Source: Paramesorhizobium deserti (GTDB taxonomy: Bacteria; Pseudomonadota; Alphaproteobacteria; Rhizobiales; Rhizobiaceae). From it: DNA of 64,000 bases. Under the pieces are notes generated by a model that searched no databases, was not told the origin of the DNA, and saw nothing but the letters and a program-made list of their open reading frames with translations. Each line of letters opens with the position of its first letter. Position 1 is the first letter of the stretch. Below, one piece after another: positions 25,071 through 33,161 of this stretch. Both the position numbers and the translations under genes were made by a program. The stretch lies in contig NZ_LNTU01000038.1 of NCBI RefSeq assembly GCF_001558695.1, positions 62,001 through 126,000 of the forward strand, in the 5' to 3' direction.

Positions 25071-26294
25071 ATGAATGATGCGCGAGTGATCAGGGCGACG
25101 AGCGGCACCAATCTGGGAGGCGCCAGCGCGCATAACAGGCGGGTGATGGTGGACGCGCTGCGCCTCAACGGCGCCCTGTCGCGCGCCGAGCTTGCCCGTG
25201 CGACGCGGCTGACGAAACAGACTGTCTCCAACATCATCGAGGAACTGGAGCGCGACGGGCTGGTGCGATCGCAGGCTTCCGTGAGAAAGGGGCGCGGCCA
25301 GCCGGCGACGCCTTATGAGCTCGTGCCGGAAGGCGCCTATGCGCTTGGCCTGCAGATCGACCGTTATGTAAGCCGCGTCATCGCCGTCAATCTGGTGGGC
25401 GAGGTGCTGGTGCAGAAATCCGTCGAGCTTCCGCCGGGTGGGCCGGAAAAAGGTGTCAGGATCATCCTGGATCTGATCGAAAGCGCGCGCAGCACGCTGT
25501 CGGACGCCGTGCCGGAGGCGGAACGGCGGCTGGTCGGGCTCGGCGTCGCCATGCCGGGGCCTTTCGGCATCGATGGCGACGACGACAATCAATGGATGAT
25601 GGCGAGCTGGCAGAATTATCCGCTGCTAGAAATGCTCGCCACCGGAACGGGGCTCGAGGTGGCGCTGCAGAACGATGCCGCCGCCGCCGCCACGGCGGAA
25701 AGGCTGGTGGGCTCGGCCCACGGTCTCGACCACGCCATCTGCATCTATCTCGGCTATGGTCTCGGCGCCGGCCTGATCCTGAACGGCGAGCTCTATAGCG
25801 GACAGAACGGCAATGCCGGCGAGATCGGCATGAGCCTCGCCCCCGGCGAAGCGGGCGCCAGGCCATTCGTTGCACCGCTGGAACACCAGGCGTCCCTCGC
25901 CTCGCTTTGCAAGATTCTCGATATCGCTCCCTCCGATCCCCGGCTTTTCGACAAGATCGAACGGGCGGCGGAAAAGCCGAATGAGCAGGTCGAGGAATGG
26001 ATGAAAGGCGCATCCGAACGGCTGCGCTGGATGGTGCATCTGCTCGAAACGGTCTTCGATCCGCAGACGATCATATTGTGCGGCGGGGCACCGCGCGTGC
26101 TGATCGATCAGCTGATCGACCACATGCAGCCGCTCCTGCCGTCGCTGGCGGCGCGCAGCTCACGCGCGCTGCCGCGCATCCAGCCGGGGCTCGCCAATCC
26201 ATGGGCGGTCGCGCTCGGTGCCGCCGCCGAGCCGATCGCCAGGGCGTTCGATCCGCGTTTTTCCGCGATCCTCAAATCCCGCTTCGGGGCGTGA
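25071..26294 (+). CDS. ROK-family transcriptional regulator
   Basis: 407-residue repressor. The N-terminal winged helix (about residues 20-80) reads HNRRVMVDALRLNGALSRAELARATRLTKQTVSNIIEELE split across helix-turn-helix; the ROK domain has LGLGVAMPGPFG, QNDAAAAATAERLVGSA and YLGYGLGAGLILNGELYSGQNGNAGEIG. The usual N-terminal ATP motif (DIGGT) is replaced by LQIDRYVSR and the cysteine zinc cluster is missing, so it is a regulator, not a kinase. It is divergent from the sugar ABC operon, which it very likely represses until the sugar binds. Confidence 0.92.
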   Translation: MNDARVIRATSGTNLGGASAHNRRVMVDALRLNGALSRAELARATRLTKQTVSNIIEELERDGLVRSQASVRKGRGQPATPYELVPEGAYALGLQIDRYVSRVIAVNLVGEVLVQKSVELPPGGPEKGVRIILDLIESARSTLSDAVPEAERRLVGLGVAMPGPFGIDGDDDNQWMMASWQNYPLLEMLATGTGLEVALQNDAAAAATAERLVGSAHGLDHAICIYLGYGLGAGLILNGELYSGQNGNAGEIGMSLAPGEAGARPFVAPLEHQASLASLCKILDIAPSDPRLFDKIERAAEKPNEQVEEWMKGASERLRWMVHLLETVFDPQTIILCGGAPRVLIDQLIDHMQPLLPSLAARSSRALPRIQPGLANPWAVALGAAAEPIARAFDPRFSAILKSRFGA

Positions 26295-26300
26295 AGTGGA

Positions 26301-27062
26301 TCAGGGCTCACCGCGGATCCGGCGGATGAAATACCAGACGCCGACAAGCGCGAACATGATCATGACGGCTGCGAGGGCGTATTGCACCGGCCCGCGGCCG
26401 GTTGCAATTGCGGCGAGGCCGGTGGCGACGCTTCCGAGTGATCCCAGCGCTTCCGGTTTGGCAAGGATCGATGTAACCGATGTGTCGCTCTGCCTCGCCT
26501 TCGCCGTTGCGGAGCCCGCTCCGTTGGCGGCGGGACTGTCCTTGTTTTCGGCGGCAAGCGCCAAAGCGCGTGACCGGACGCGTTCAACACGTGAAGTCCA
26601 GCCCGTTCCGAACGTGTCTGCAGCCATCAATGTCTGAAGCCATGCCTGACGTTTGTCGCACAATGCATTGATGACGTCCGCAACGTTTCGGCTTTCGGCG
26701 GCGCGGATCGTCTGCATGCCGATCACGCCATCCTGGGGGACGCCGATGATCTCCTGCAACATTATCGCCGCGCGCGCTGGGCCGGAATTGACCGCAAAGT
26801 CGAATACCGCGTAATCGAGACCCGCTGGCAGCTCATCTCCGTCTATCTTGTTCCAGTATTCCACCTTGTAGATCTGGGTCGCCTCTGCTTTGCCAAGATT
26901 CTTGACATCGTCCGGCGAGACGGCGTGTCCTCGCCAGGCCGAAAGCGTCCGCAGGGTAATGCCCATATTTGTAGGGCCGCCGGGATCGGCGGGATTGTCA
27001 GCATATCCCCCCTCTTCCTCGAATACATATCGCATGCATTGGGGGAAGGTTCCTTGTGCCAT
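26301..27062 (-). CDS. GH108 endolysin-like muramidase with C-terminal membrane anchor
   Basis: 253-residue protein. The first 165 residues match glycoside hydrolase family 108: FEEEGGYADNPADPGGPTNMGIT contains the catalytic glutamate (split here by no gap), then YWNKIDGDELPAGLDYAVFDFAVNSGP, then the PG_binding_3-like GVIGMQTIRAA. A linker and one C-terminal helix (ALAAVMIMFALVGVWYF) follow, ending in basic residues. GGAAGG precedes the ATG at 27062. Phage endolysins have this form, but no other phage gene is nearby, so it is either a relic or a domesticated cell-wall enzyme. Confidence 0.85.
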   Translation of the reverse strand: MAQGTFPQCMRYVFEEEGGYADNPADPGGPTNMGITLRTLSAWRGHAVSPDDVKNLGKAEATQIYKVEYWNKIDGDELPAGLDYAVFDFAVNSGPARAAIMLQEIIGVPQDGVIGMQTIRAAESRNVADVINALCDKRQAWLQTLMAADTFGTGWTSRVERVRSRALALAAENKDSPAANGAGSATAKARQSDTSVTSILAKPEALGSLGSVATGLAAIATGRGPVQYALAAVMIMFALVGVWYFIRRIRGEP

Positions 27063-27394
27063 GCCCGTTCCTTCCAAACTAAAATTGAATAGGAACGTAA
27101 TATAGAAGACTTAAAGTTGAAATTTTCATAATATACTGGATATATCTCGATATAACGGTGATATTTACTTCACTCACTACTCCAATGCCGCAGCCGGACA
27201 TTTTCACAAGTCGGCTGTGCTTGGAATGGGAGGTCTGCGGTATAGGGTGGCTGGAACGGGCCAGATAAGCACGATGCAGCGGGAGCGTTTCCGCCGATTC
27301 ACCGGCCAACCGTCCGATCTGATCGTCCCGAGCCTCAGCCGCGGCCTTCCGAGAATTCGGGCGGAACGCCGTTCCCACCTTTTCCTGAATTTGC
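27063..27394. other. 332-base gap without a confident gene
   Basis: The first 120 bases are AT-rich; the rest is GC-rich. A minus-strand reading from 27433 (MSARAKAHGGPEQIQEKVG, then AEARDDQIGRLAGE) looks weakly protein-like and overlaps the end of the 69-residue gene, but its tail becomes AT-rich and non-protein-like, so it is not called. No repeat or RNA was recognised. Confidence 0.4.
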
Positions 27395-27604
27395 TCAGGC
27401 CCGCCATGCGCTTTCGCTCTTGCGCTCATAATGGTCGAAAGCCTTGACGAGACCGTCGAGCACTTCGGCGGAGGTTTCGAACATGGCCTTGAATTGCGGT
27501 TCGTCCACTTTCTCGATGTCTTCGCGCAGATGCGTTGTCGTCTCCTGCAGCCTGGCTTTCGTCTTCCGGGTGTGGTGGTGCGGGTCGCGTTCCTCGGGTG
27601 ACAT
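27395..27604 (-). CDS. Small hydrophilic protein of unknown function (69 aa)
   Basis: 69-residue, highly charged, probably helical protein: MSPEERDPHHHTRKTKARLQ at the start, then TTTHLREDIEKVDEPQFKAMFETSAEVLDGLVKAFDHYE split over two helices. AAAGGAATAG precedes the ATG. It lies divergent to ku1-ligD and is likely part of the same stress locus. No domain recognised; the form resembles small stress-associated proteins. Confidence 0.7.
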   Translation of the reverse strand: MSPEERDPHHHTRKTKARLQETTTHLREDIEKVDEPQFKAMFETSAEVLDGLVKAFDHYERKSESAWRA

Positions 27605-27854
27605 GATCTATTCCTTTCATTCCATGCATCAACTTCAGGACCGATCGACGCATTCACGGACAAGTCCCGCATGTTCCGAGGAGGCAGGATGAAGGTCGTC
27701 CATTTTCGCGTCGCGACACTTGATCAAGATCAACTCTACCTCCGGTTTAGTTCCGTAAGCTGGAGGGTTCCCTCGTTCCGGGGTTAAACGCATGAAGCAG
27801 CATTTGGTGCGGCCGCGCCGCTCGCTGTTTCAATTCGTGATGGGGGCGGCGCGA

Positions 27855-27880
27855 GGAACAAAGCATAACCTGCCCGCGTT
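27855..27880 (+). promoter_or_regulatory. EcfG/RpoE2-type promoter of ku1-ligD
   Basis: GGAAC (27855-27859), 17 bases, CGTT (27877-27880): an exact match to the alphaproteobacterial general-stress sigma consensus. Transcription would start about 27887, upstream of the TTG at 27930 but downstream of the ATG at 27792, which fixes the start of ku1. The 325-base gap 27605-27929 holds no other recognised element. Confidence 0.75.
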
Positions 27881-27929
27881 ACCGCAGAGGACCCGAAAGG
27901 GCGCATGCGGCCAACCGGACGAGGTGAAA

Positions 27930-28799
27930 TTGGCGCCAAGAGCGAATTGGAAAGGTTTTCTGAAGGTCGGCGAACTGGTCTGTCCGGTCGCCCTCTATAC
28001 GGCCGCCTCGACATCCGAGCGCATCGGCTTCCACATGCTCAACCGGGCGACGCATCATCGCCTGCGGCGTCAATATGTCGACAGCCAGACCGGTAAGCCG
28101 GTGGAAAGGGATGAGCAGGTCAAGGGCTATGAAATCGGTAATGATGAATATCTGATGCTCGAGCCCGAGGAGGTGGCATCCGCCGTGCCGGAGAGCGACA
28201 AGACGCTCAGCATCTCCGATTTCATCGCCTGCCGGGATATCGACAGCGTCTATTTCGACAAACCCTATTATCTGGCGCCGAGCGACGAGCGAGCCATGGA
28301 GGCTTACGTTCTGATCCGCGAGGGCATGCGTGCGAAGAATGTCGCGGCGCTGGCGCACACGGTTCTCTTCCGTCGCGCCCGCTCGGTGCTGATCCGCACC
28401 CACGGCGACGGGCTGATCGCCACGACGCTCAATTTCGATTACGAGGTGCGCGCGGCGCGGGAAGCGTTCGACGAGGTGCCGGATATCACGATCAAGGGCG
28501 AGATGCTCGATCTGGCCAGACATATCATCGACACCAAAATGGGCAAGTTCGACCCGAGCGAATATGATGATCGCTATGAGGCAGCCCTTGCCGAGCTGGT
28601 CAAGGCGAAGCTGGAAGGCAGGACCATCGAGGTGAAGACGGAGCGTCCGGCCGGTAAAGTGGTCGATCTCATGGAAGCGCTGCGCGAAAGCGCCGGGATG
28701 AGCAAGAAGAAGGCTTCGGGCAGCACGGCCAAAAAATCCGCCTCTGCAAGGGCCAAAGCCAGGAAAGAAACTGCCGCCAGCAGACGCAAGGCAAGCTGA
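27930..28799 (+). CDS. ku: Ku protein (NHEJ), first copy
   Basis: 289-residue bacterial Ku homologue that binds DNA double-strand ends as a ring dimer and recruits LigD. Family features are PRANWKGFLKVGELVCPVAL at the N-terminus, FHMLNRATHH, DEQVKGYEIGNDEYLMLEPEE and ALAHTVLFRRAR, with a basic lysine-rich tail (KKKASGSTAKKS). A TTG start at 27930 is chosen: GAGGTGAA precedes it, other Ku proteins begin with this sequence, and the stress promoter lies just upstream. The open frame extends 46 codons further up without conservation. ligD begins 4 bases after the stop. Confidence 0.93.
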   Translation: MAPRANWKGFLKVGELVCPVALYTAASTSERIGFHMLNRATHHRLRRQYVDSQTGKPVERDEQVKGYEIGNDEYLMLEPEEVASAVPESDKTLSISDFIACRDIDSVYFDKPYYLAPSDERAMEAYVLIREGMRAKNVAALAHTVLFRRARSVLIRTHGDGLIATTLNFDYEVRAAREAFDEVPDITIKGEMLDLARHIIDTKMGKFDPSEYDDRYEAALAELVKAKLEGRTIEVKTERPAGKVVDLMEALRESAGMSKKKASGSTAKKSASARAKARKETAASRRKAS

Positions 28800-28802
28800 T
28801 CC

Positions 28803-31358
28803 ATGGCCGACCTCCAGACATATCGCACGAAACGCAATTTCAAGACGACGCCGGAGCCCAAGGGGCGTAAGGCACGCAAGACCGGTGACAGCTATGTCAT
28901 CCAGAAGCACGCCGCGCGACGTCTCCACTATGATCTGCGGCTTGAACTGGATGGCGTTTTGAAGAGCTGGGCGGTGACCCGGGGGCCAAGCCTCGTTCCC
29001 GGCGAGAAGCGGCTTGCCGTCGAGGTGGAGGACCATCCGCTCGAATATGGCGATTTCGAAGGGACGATCCCGAAAGGCGAATATGGCGGGGGGACGGTCC
29101 TTGTCTGGGATCGCGGCAGCTGGACGCCCGTCACCGATGCGAAGAAGGGGCTCGCCAAAGGCCATCTCGAATTCGAGCTGCACGGCGAGAAACTTTCGGG
29201 ACGGTGGCATCTGATCCGCATGGCGCGAAATCCCCGCGAAAAGCGCAGCAACTGGCTGCTGATCAAGGGCGAGGACGAGGCGGCGCGGCCCGAAGGCGCT
29301 CCGGATATACTGGAGGAACGCCCTCGGTCGGTTAAAACCGGACGCGTGGTCGAGGAGGTCGCCGGCGAGGAGCCGGGCTGGTCCTCGAAAACGGGAAAGA
29401 TCGAGCGCAAGGCGACGAAGCGCAAGACCAAGGCCGCTCCGCCAGCGACTGCCGAGGAGGCGCAACCGCTTCCCGATCCCGTAAAGATCAAGGGCGCGAA
29501 GAAAGCCTCGATGCCCGCATTCGTCGAGCCGGTGTTCGCCACCCTACAGGCCAAGCCGCCGATGGGTGCTGAATGGCTGCACGAGATCAAGTTCGACGGA
29601 TACCGGCTGCAGGCGCGCATCGAGGCCGGGCGGGTCAAGCTCCTGACCCGCAGCGGATTGGACTGGACGAAGAAATTTGGCAAGGAAGTCACCGAGGCGC
29701 TCCGCGATCTGCCGGTCGGGTCGGCGCTGATAGATGGCGAACTGGTGGTCGAGACCGACGCCGGCGCATCGGATTTTTCCGCCCTGCAGACGGACCTGAG
29801 CGACGGGCGGACCGACCGCTTCGTCTTCTATGTCTTCGATCTCCTTTATCTCGACGGATACGACCTTCGCCGGTTGCCGCTCATCGAGCGCAAGAAGCTT
29901 CTGGAACGGATCGTCGGCGCACAAGCCGGAATGATCCGCTACAGCTCCCATTTCGAGGAGCAGGGCAGCCTCGTGCTCACCCATGCTTGTCGGCTGAGCC
30001 TGGAGGGCATCGTCTCGAAAAAGCGGGATGCGCCCTACCGGTCCGGACGCGGCAAGGACTGGATCAAGTCCAAATGCTCGGCCCGGCAGGAGTTCGTGAT
30101 CGCCGGCTATGTCCCCTCGTCCACGTCGCGCAAGGCGATCGGCTCGCTGGTGCTGGGCTATTATGACCACGGCAAGCTCAAGCATGTCGGGCGTGCAGGG
30201 ACGGGGTTCACCGCTTCGGTTGCCGAGGATCTCTACCGGCGGCTGGAGCGCATCCGCATCCCGTCAAGCCCCTTTGCCGAAAAGCTGACGGCGGAAGAAG
30301 CAAGGCAGGTTCGCTATGTCAGACCGGAGAATGTCGCCGAGATCGAATTTCGAAGCTGGACAGCCGGCGACAATCTCAGGCATGCTTCCTTCCGGGGCTT
30401 GCGGGAAGACAAGCCGGCGGAGAGCGTCGTGCGGGAAACGACGAAGATGGCACCTACCACATCGAAGCAGCCGCGGCGCAAGGTCCGGCTCACCCATCCC
30501 GACCGCATCTACTGGCCGGACGAGGGCGTCACCAAGGAAGGCCTTGCGGATTACTACACCGAGGTATGGCGGCATATCGCACCGTTCGTCGTCGGCCGTC
30601 CGCTTGCGCTGGTGCGGTGCCCGCAAGGCATCACCGGGCACTCGTTTTTCCAGAAGCATGCCTGGAAGGGGCTCAACCCGAATATCGTGCTCGTGAAGGA
30701 CCCAAAGGATAAATCGGGTGAGCCGATGATCAGCATCAACGATCTCGACGGGCTGATCGGGTTGGTGCAGGGCGCCGTGCTGGAGATTCACCCATGGGGC
30801 TCGACCAACACCGACTGGGAGCGGCCGGACATGCTCGTGATGGATCTCGATCCGGGCAAAGGCGTCGCCTGGAAGGCGGTGATCGATGCCGCGCAGGAGA
30901 CACGCGAAAGGCTTGCCCAGGCGGGGCTCAACCCCTTCGTCAAGACATCGGGCGGCAAGGGGCTGCACGTCGTGGCGCCGCTCGAACCCAAGGCGAACTG
31001 GACCGCCGTGAAGGCGTTCACCAAATCGATCGCAGATGCCATGGCGGCCGATAGCCCCGACCTCTATGTCTCGACCATCACCAAATCGAAGCGGCGCGGG
31101 AAGATCCTCATCGATTATCTGCGCAATCAGAGGGGCGCTACGGCGATCGCGCCCTATTCGAGCCGCGCGCGTCCCGGCGCGGCCGTCTCGACCCCGCTGA
31201 CCTGGGACGAACTCGGCCCCGATATCGGCCCGGCCTATTTCACCGTCAACAACATGCCCACCCGACTGGCATCTCTGCGCAAGGACCCGTGGGACGGCTT
31301 CCGCGTGGCGGCGGTGCCTCTGGAGACGCCGAAGAAGCGCAGGAAGAAGGCCGCTTAG
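28803..31358 (+). CDS. ligD: ATP-dependent DNA ligase D (LigD), three-domain
   Basis: 851-residue NHEJ repair enzyme. Domain order is phosphoesterase-ligase-polymerase: the PE domain (residues about 30-180; KHAARRLHYDLRLEL, GDFEGTIPKGEYGGG), a basic linker, the ligase domain (about 235-540) with adenylation motif HEIKFDGYRLQ near residue 262 and SGLDWTKKFGKE, and the polymerase/primase domain (about 555-840) with THPDRIYWPDEG, MDLDPGKGV and KTSGGKGLHV. It seals breaks after end trimming and fill-in. It is cotranscribed with ku1 from the stress promoter. Confidence 0.97.
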   Translation: MADLQTYRTKRNFKTTPEPKGRKARKTGDSYVIQKHAARRLHYDLRLELDGVLKSWAVTRGPSLVPGEKRLAVEVEDHPLEYGDFEGTIPKGEYGGGTVLVWDRGSWTPVTDAKKGLAKGHLEFELHGEKLSGRWHLIRMARNPREKRSNWLLIKGEDEAARPEGAPDILEERPRSVKTGRVVEEVAGEEPGWSSKTGKIERKATKRKTKAAPPATAEEAQPLPDPVKIKGAKKASMPAFVEPVFATLQAKPPMGAEWLHEIKFDGYRLQARIEAGRVKLLTRSGLDWTKKFGKEVTEALRDLPVGSALIDGELVVETDAGASDFSALQTDLSDGRTDRFVFYVFDLLYLDGYDLRRLPLIERKKLLERIVGAQAGMIRYSSHFEEQGSLVLTHACRLSLEGIVSKKRDAPYRSGRGKDWIKSKCSARQEFVIAGYVPSSTSRKAIGSLVLGYYDHGKLKHVGRAGTGFTASVAEDLYRRLERIRIPSSPFAEKLTAEEARQVRYVRPENVAEIEFRSWTAGDNLRHASFRGLREDKPAESVVRETTKMAPTTSKQPRRKVRLTHPDRIYWPDEGVTKEGLADYYTEVWRHIAPFVVGRPLALVRCPQGITGHSFFQKHAWKGLNPNIVLVKDPKDKSGEPMISINDLDGLIGLVQGAVLEIHPWGSTNTDWERPDMLVMDLDPGKGVAWKAVIDAAQETRERLAQAGLNPFVKTSGGKGLHVVAPLEPKANWTAVKAFTKSIADAMAADSPDLYVSTITKSKRRGKILIDYLRNQRGATAIAPYSSRARPGAAVSTPLTWDELGPDIGPAYFTVNNMPTRLASLRKDPWDGFRVAAVPLETPKKRRKKAA

Positions 31359-31981
31359 GGATTTTCGTTCCGGAACGGCAGAACCAACCACAACGGCTCT
31401 TTCCCAAAAACTTATCCCACAGTTCCTGTCCTGCCCTTATCCTTGCCCTCAGTTCTTCCCGCGGGAACGTGGCTCGCGACGGCGGGTCTCGCGGGGAAGG
31501 ACCGGCGCCTCCGATGGCGGGAAAACGTATCCCGTCGTCCGGGGAGGCTCCGTCCAAGGGTTCCCCTGCCGGGACTACGCCCGGTGTGTGCTGGACGAGC
31601 ACTTAAGGGGAAGGCCGAGACGGGACGTGGCAGCCGCAAGCTGCCGCGACGATCCCTAGCCTTCCCCGAAGCGGAACGGACGGAGACGGAAATCGCCGGA
31701 CGGGCGGTCCTGTGACCGCGGTCGAACTCACTACCAAGGATCGAGCGTTCGCATGACCGCCCGTCTTCCCATTCCCGGTTCGGGGCGTTCTTTCTCAATG
31801 GCCAGACGCGGAAAGCGGGCGTGGTGATGATCACCTGCTGTCTTCCGCTGCCAGCGGTAAGCTCTTAAGGGCCCTTCGTTTATTTTAAGTGGAAATGCTG
31901 GCGGGACAGCGCGCCCTCTGCCCTGCTACGGGACATGTCGCCATCGAGGCAACCACGCGAGCTTGAGGATAACGCGAACTC
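31359..31981. other. 623-base structured non-coding stretch
   Basis: No convincing gene. Between about 31395 and 31835 lie nested inverted repeats: GGGGAAGGC (31607-31615) / GCCTTCCCC (31659-31667) enclosing GGCAGC-CGCAA-GCTGCC (31629-31645); and GACGGGCGGTC (31699-31709) / GACCGCCCGTC (31755-31765). Open frames here (31443-31715 plus, 31412-31834 minus) are arginine/proline-rich translations of GC-rich structured DNA. It may be a rhizobial repeat element or structured RNA, and marks the left edge of a lower-GC island. Confidence 0.55.
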
Positions 31982-33136
31982 CTACCAGTTGGTGAACGAT
32001 CCATCGGTCCGCCGCAGGTGCGGCGGCTCGGAATACTCGAAAGGCATCTTCTGAAGCTCTGCCTCTTTGACGTCGATGCCAAGCCCTGGAGCATCAGGGA
32101 CAACGTAGAAGGCACCATCCATCTCGATCTGCTTCGGGAACAGCGTGCGATTGTCGAAGCCCCAGTGTTGTTCGGCCGGGCTCTGACGGCATTCGAGCCA
32201 TCCGAAATTTGCTACCGCGGCACCAAAGTGAACGGATGCGGCGGTGCAGATCGGGCCCAGCGGATTGTGCGGCATCAGGTCGATATAATGCGCCTCGCAC
32301 CAGCCAGCGACCTTCATGGCCTCGGTGAAACCGCCGACATTGCAGATGTCGATGCGGCAGAACTGCATGATGTCACGTTCCACGTAGGGCAGGAACTGCC
32401 ATTTAGAGGAGAATTCCTCGCCAATAGCGAAAGGCACATCCGTCATCCGACGCAGAGCCTCGTAAGCTGAGGGGGTTTCATCACGGATCCCTTCCTCAAG
32501 GAAGTCAATCGTGCCCTTAGGCATCTTCTGACAGAAGGAGGCAGCTTCCGCAACCGTTAGACGATGGTGATACTCGACCCCTAGCGTCAGGGTATGTCCG
32601 ACTTCTGCCCGTGCCCTCGTCACCCATTCAGCCGTGGTCGCGATAGATTCTCGAGGTTCGAAGTGATCGGTGTTTTCCTGCCCAGTCGCGATGAAGCGTA
32701 CGCAGTTCCAGCCTGCCTCCTTCAGCATCACCGTCTGCTTGACCATCTCCTCGCCGGGCTCCGCCGAGGTCGTGGCGAAAGCTGGCACAAGGTCGCGCTG
32801 CTTACCACCGAGCAGTTGATAAACCGGGACACCAAGCGCCTTGCCCTTGATATCGTGGAAGGCGATGTCAAGCGCTGCGATTGCCGCCGAAAGCACACGA
32901 CCGCCCTCGAAGTATTGGCTGCGATACATTTCCTGCCACAGCGCCCCGCAGCGCATCGGATCACGGCCCAGCAAGAACTGCGCGTAGTGATCCAACGCGC
33001 CGGCCACAGCCTTCTCGCGGTAGGAAAGGCCTGACTCTCCCCAGCCGTGGATACCGCTGTCTGTCTCGACCTTGACGACAAGCTGATTTCTGGCACCCAC
33101 GCGGGCGATGTAGGGTTTGATCGCGGTAATTTTCAT
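31982..33136 (-). CDS. Mandelate racemase/enolase superfamily acid-sugar dehydratase (DgoD-like)
   Basis: 384-residue enzyme with the N-terminal capping domain (MKITAIKPYIARVG, VKVETDSGIHGWGE) and a TIM barrel. Aligning by eye to E. coli galactonate dehydratase at a constant offset of five gives metal ligands E188 (usually Asp), E214 and E240 (IGEEF), and catalytic H190 (VEYHH) and H290 (MPHNPLGP). It removes water from an acid sugar to give a 2-keto-3-deoxy acid. It is the last gene of the TRAP operon. Third-position GC is visibly lower than in the surrounding genes, suggesting transfer. Confidence 0.85.
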   Translation of the reverse strand: MKITAIKPYIARVGARNQLVVKVETDSGIHGWGESGLSYREKAVAGALDHYAQFLLGRDPMRCGALWQEMYRSQYFEGGRVLSAAIAALDIAFHDIKGKALGVPVYQLLGGKQRDLVPAFATTSAEPGEEMVKQTVMLKEAGWNCVRFIATGQENTDHFEPRESIATTAEWVTRARAEVGHTLTLGVEYHHRLTVAEAASFCQKMPKGTIDFLEEGIRDETPSAYEALRRMTDVPFAIGEEFSSKWQFLPYVERDIMQFCRIDICNVGGFTEAMKVAGWCEAHYIDLMPHNPLGPICTAASVHFGAAVANFGWLECRQSPAEQHWGFDNRTLFPKQIEMDGAFYVVPDAPGLGIDVKEAELQKMPFEYSEPPHLRRTDGSFTNW

Positions 33137-33161
33137 TCAATCATCCAGAACGTGGAAGGCT

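Noticed and set aside
27079-27433. Possible small minus-strand gene downstream of the 69-residue gene
   Set aside because: The middle part looks protein-like but the tail is AT-rich and no ribosome site is seen; not enough support.
27750-27779. GGAAC boxes on the minus strand upstream of the 69-residue gene
   Set aside because: The following TT lies at 16 rather than 18-19 bases, so the spacing is wrong for an EcfG promoter.
27879-29465. 528-codon open frame opposite ku1 and ligD
   Set aside because: Antisense shadow of two well-identified genes; no domain and no ribosome site.
31412-31834. Open frames on both strands of the 623-base gap (140 aa minus, 90 aa plus at 31443-31715)
   Set aside because: Low-complexity arginine/proline-rich proteins over inverted repeats; kept as structured non-coding DNA.
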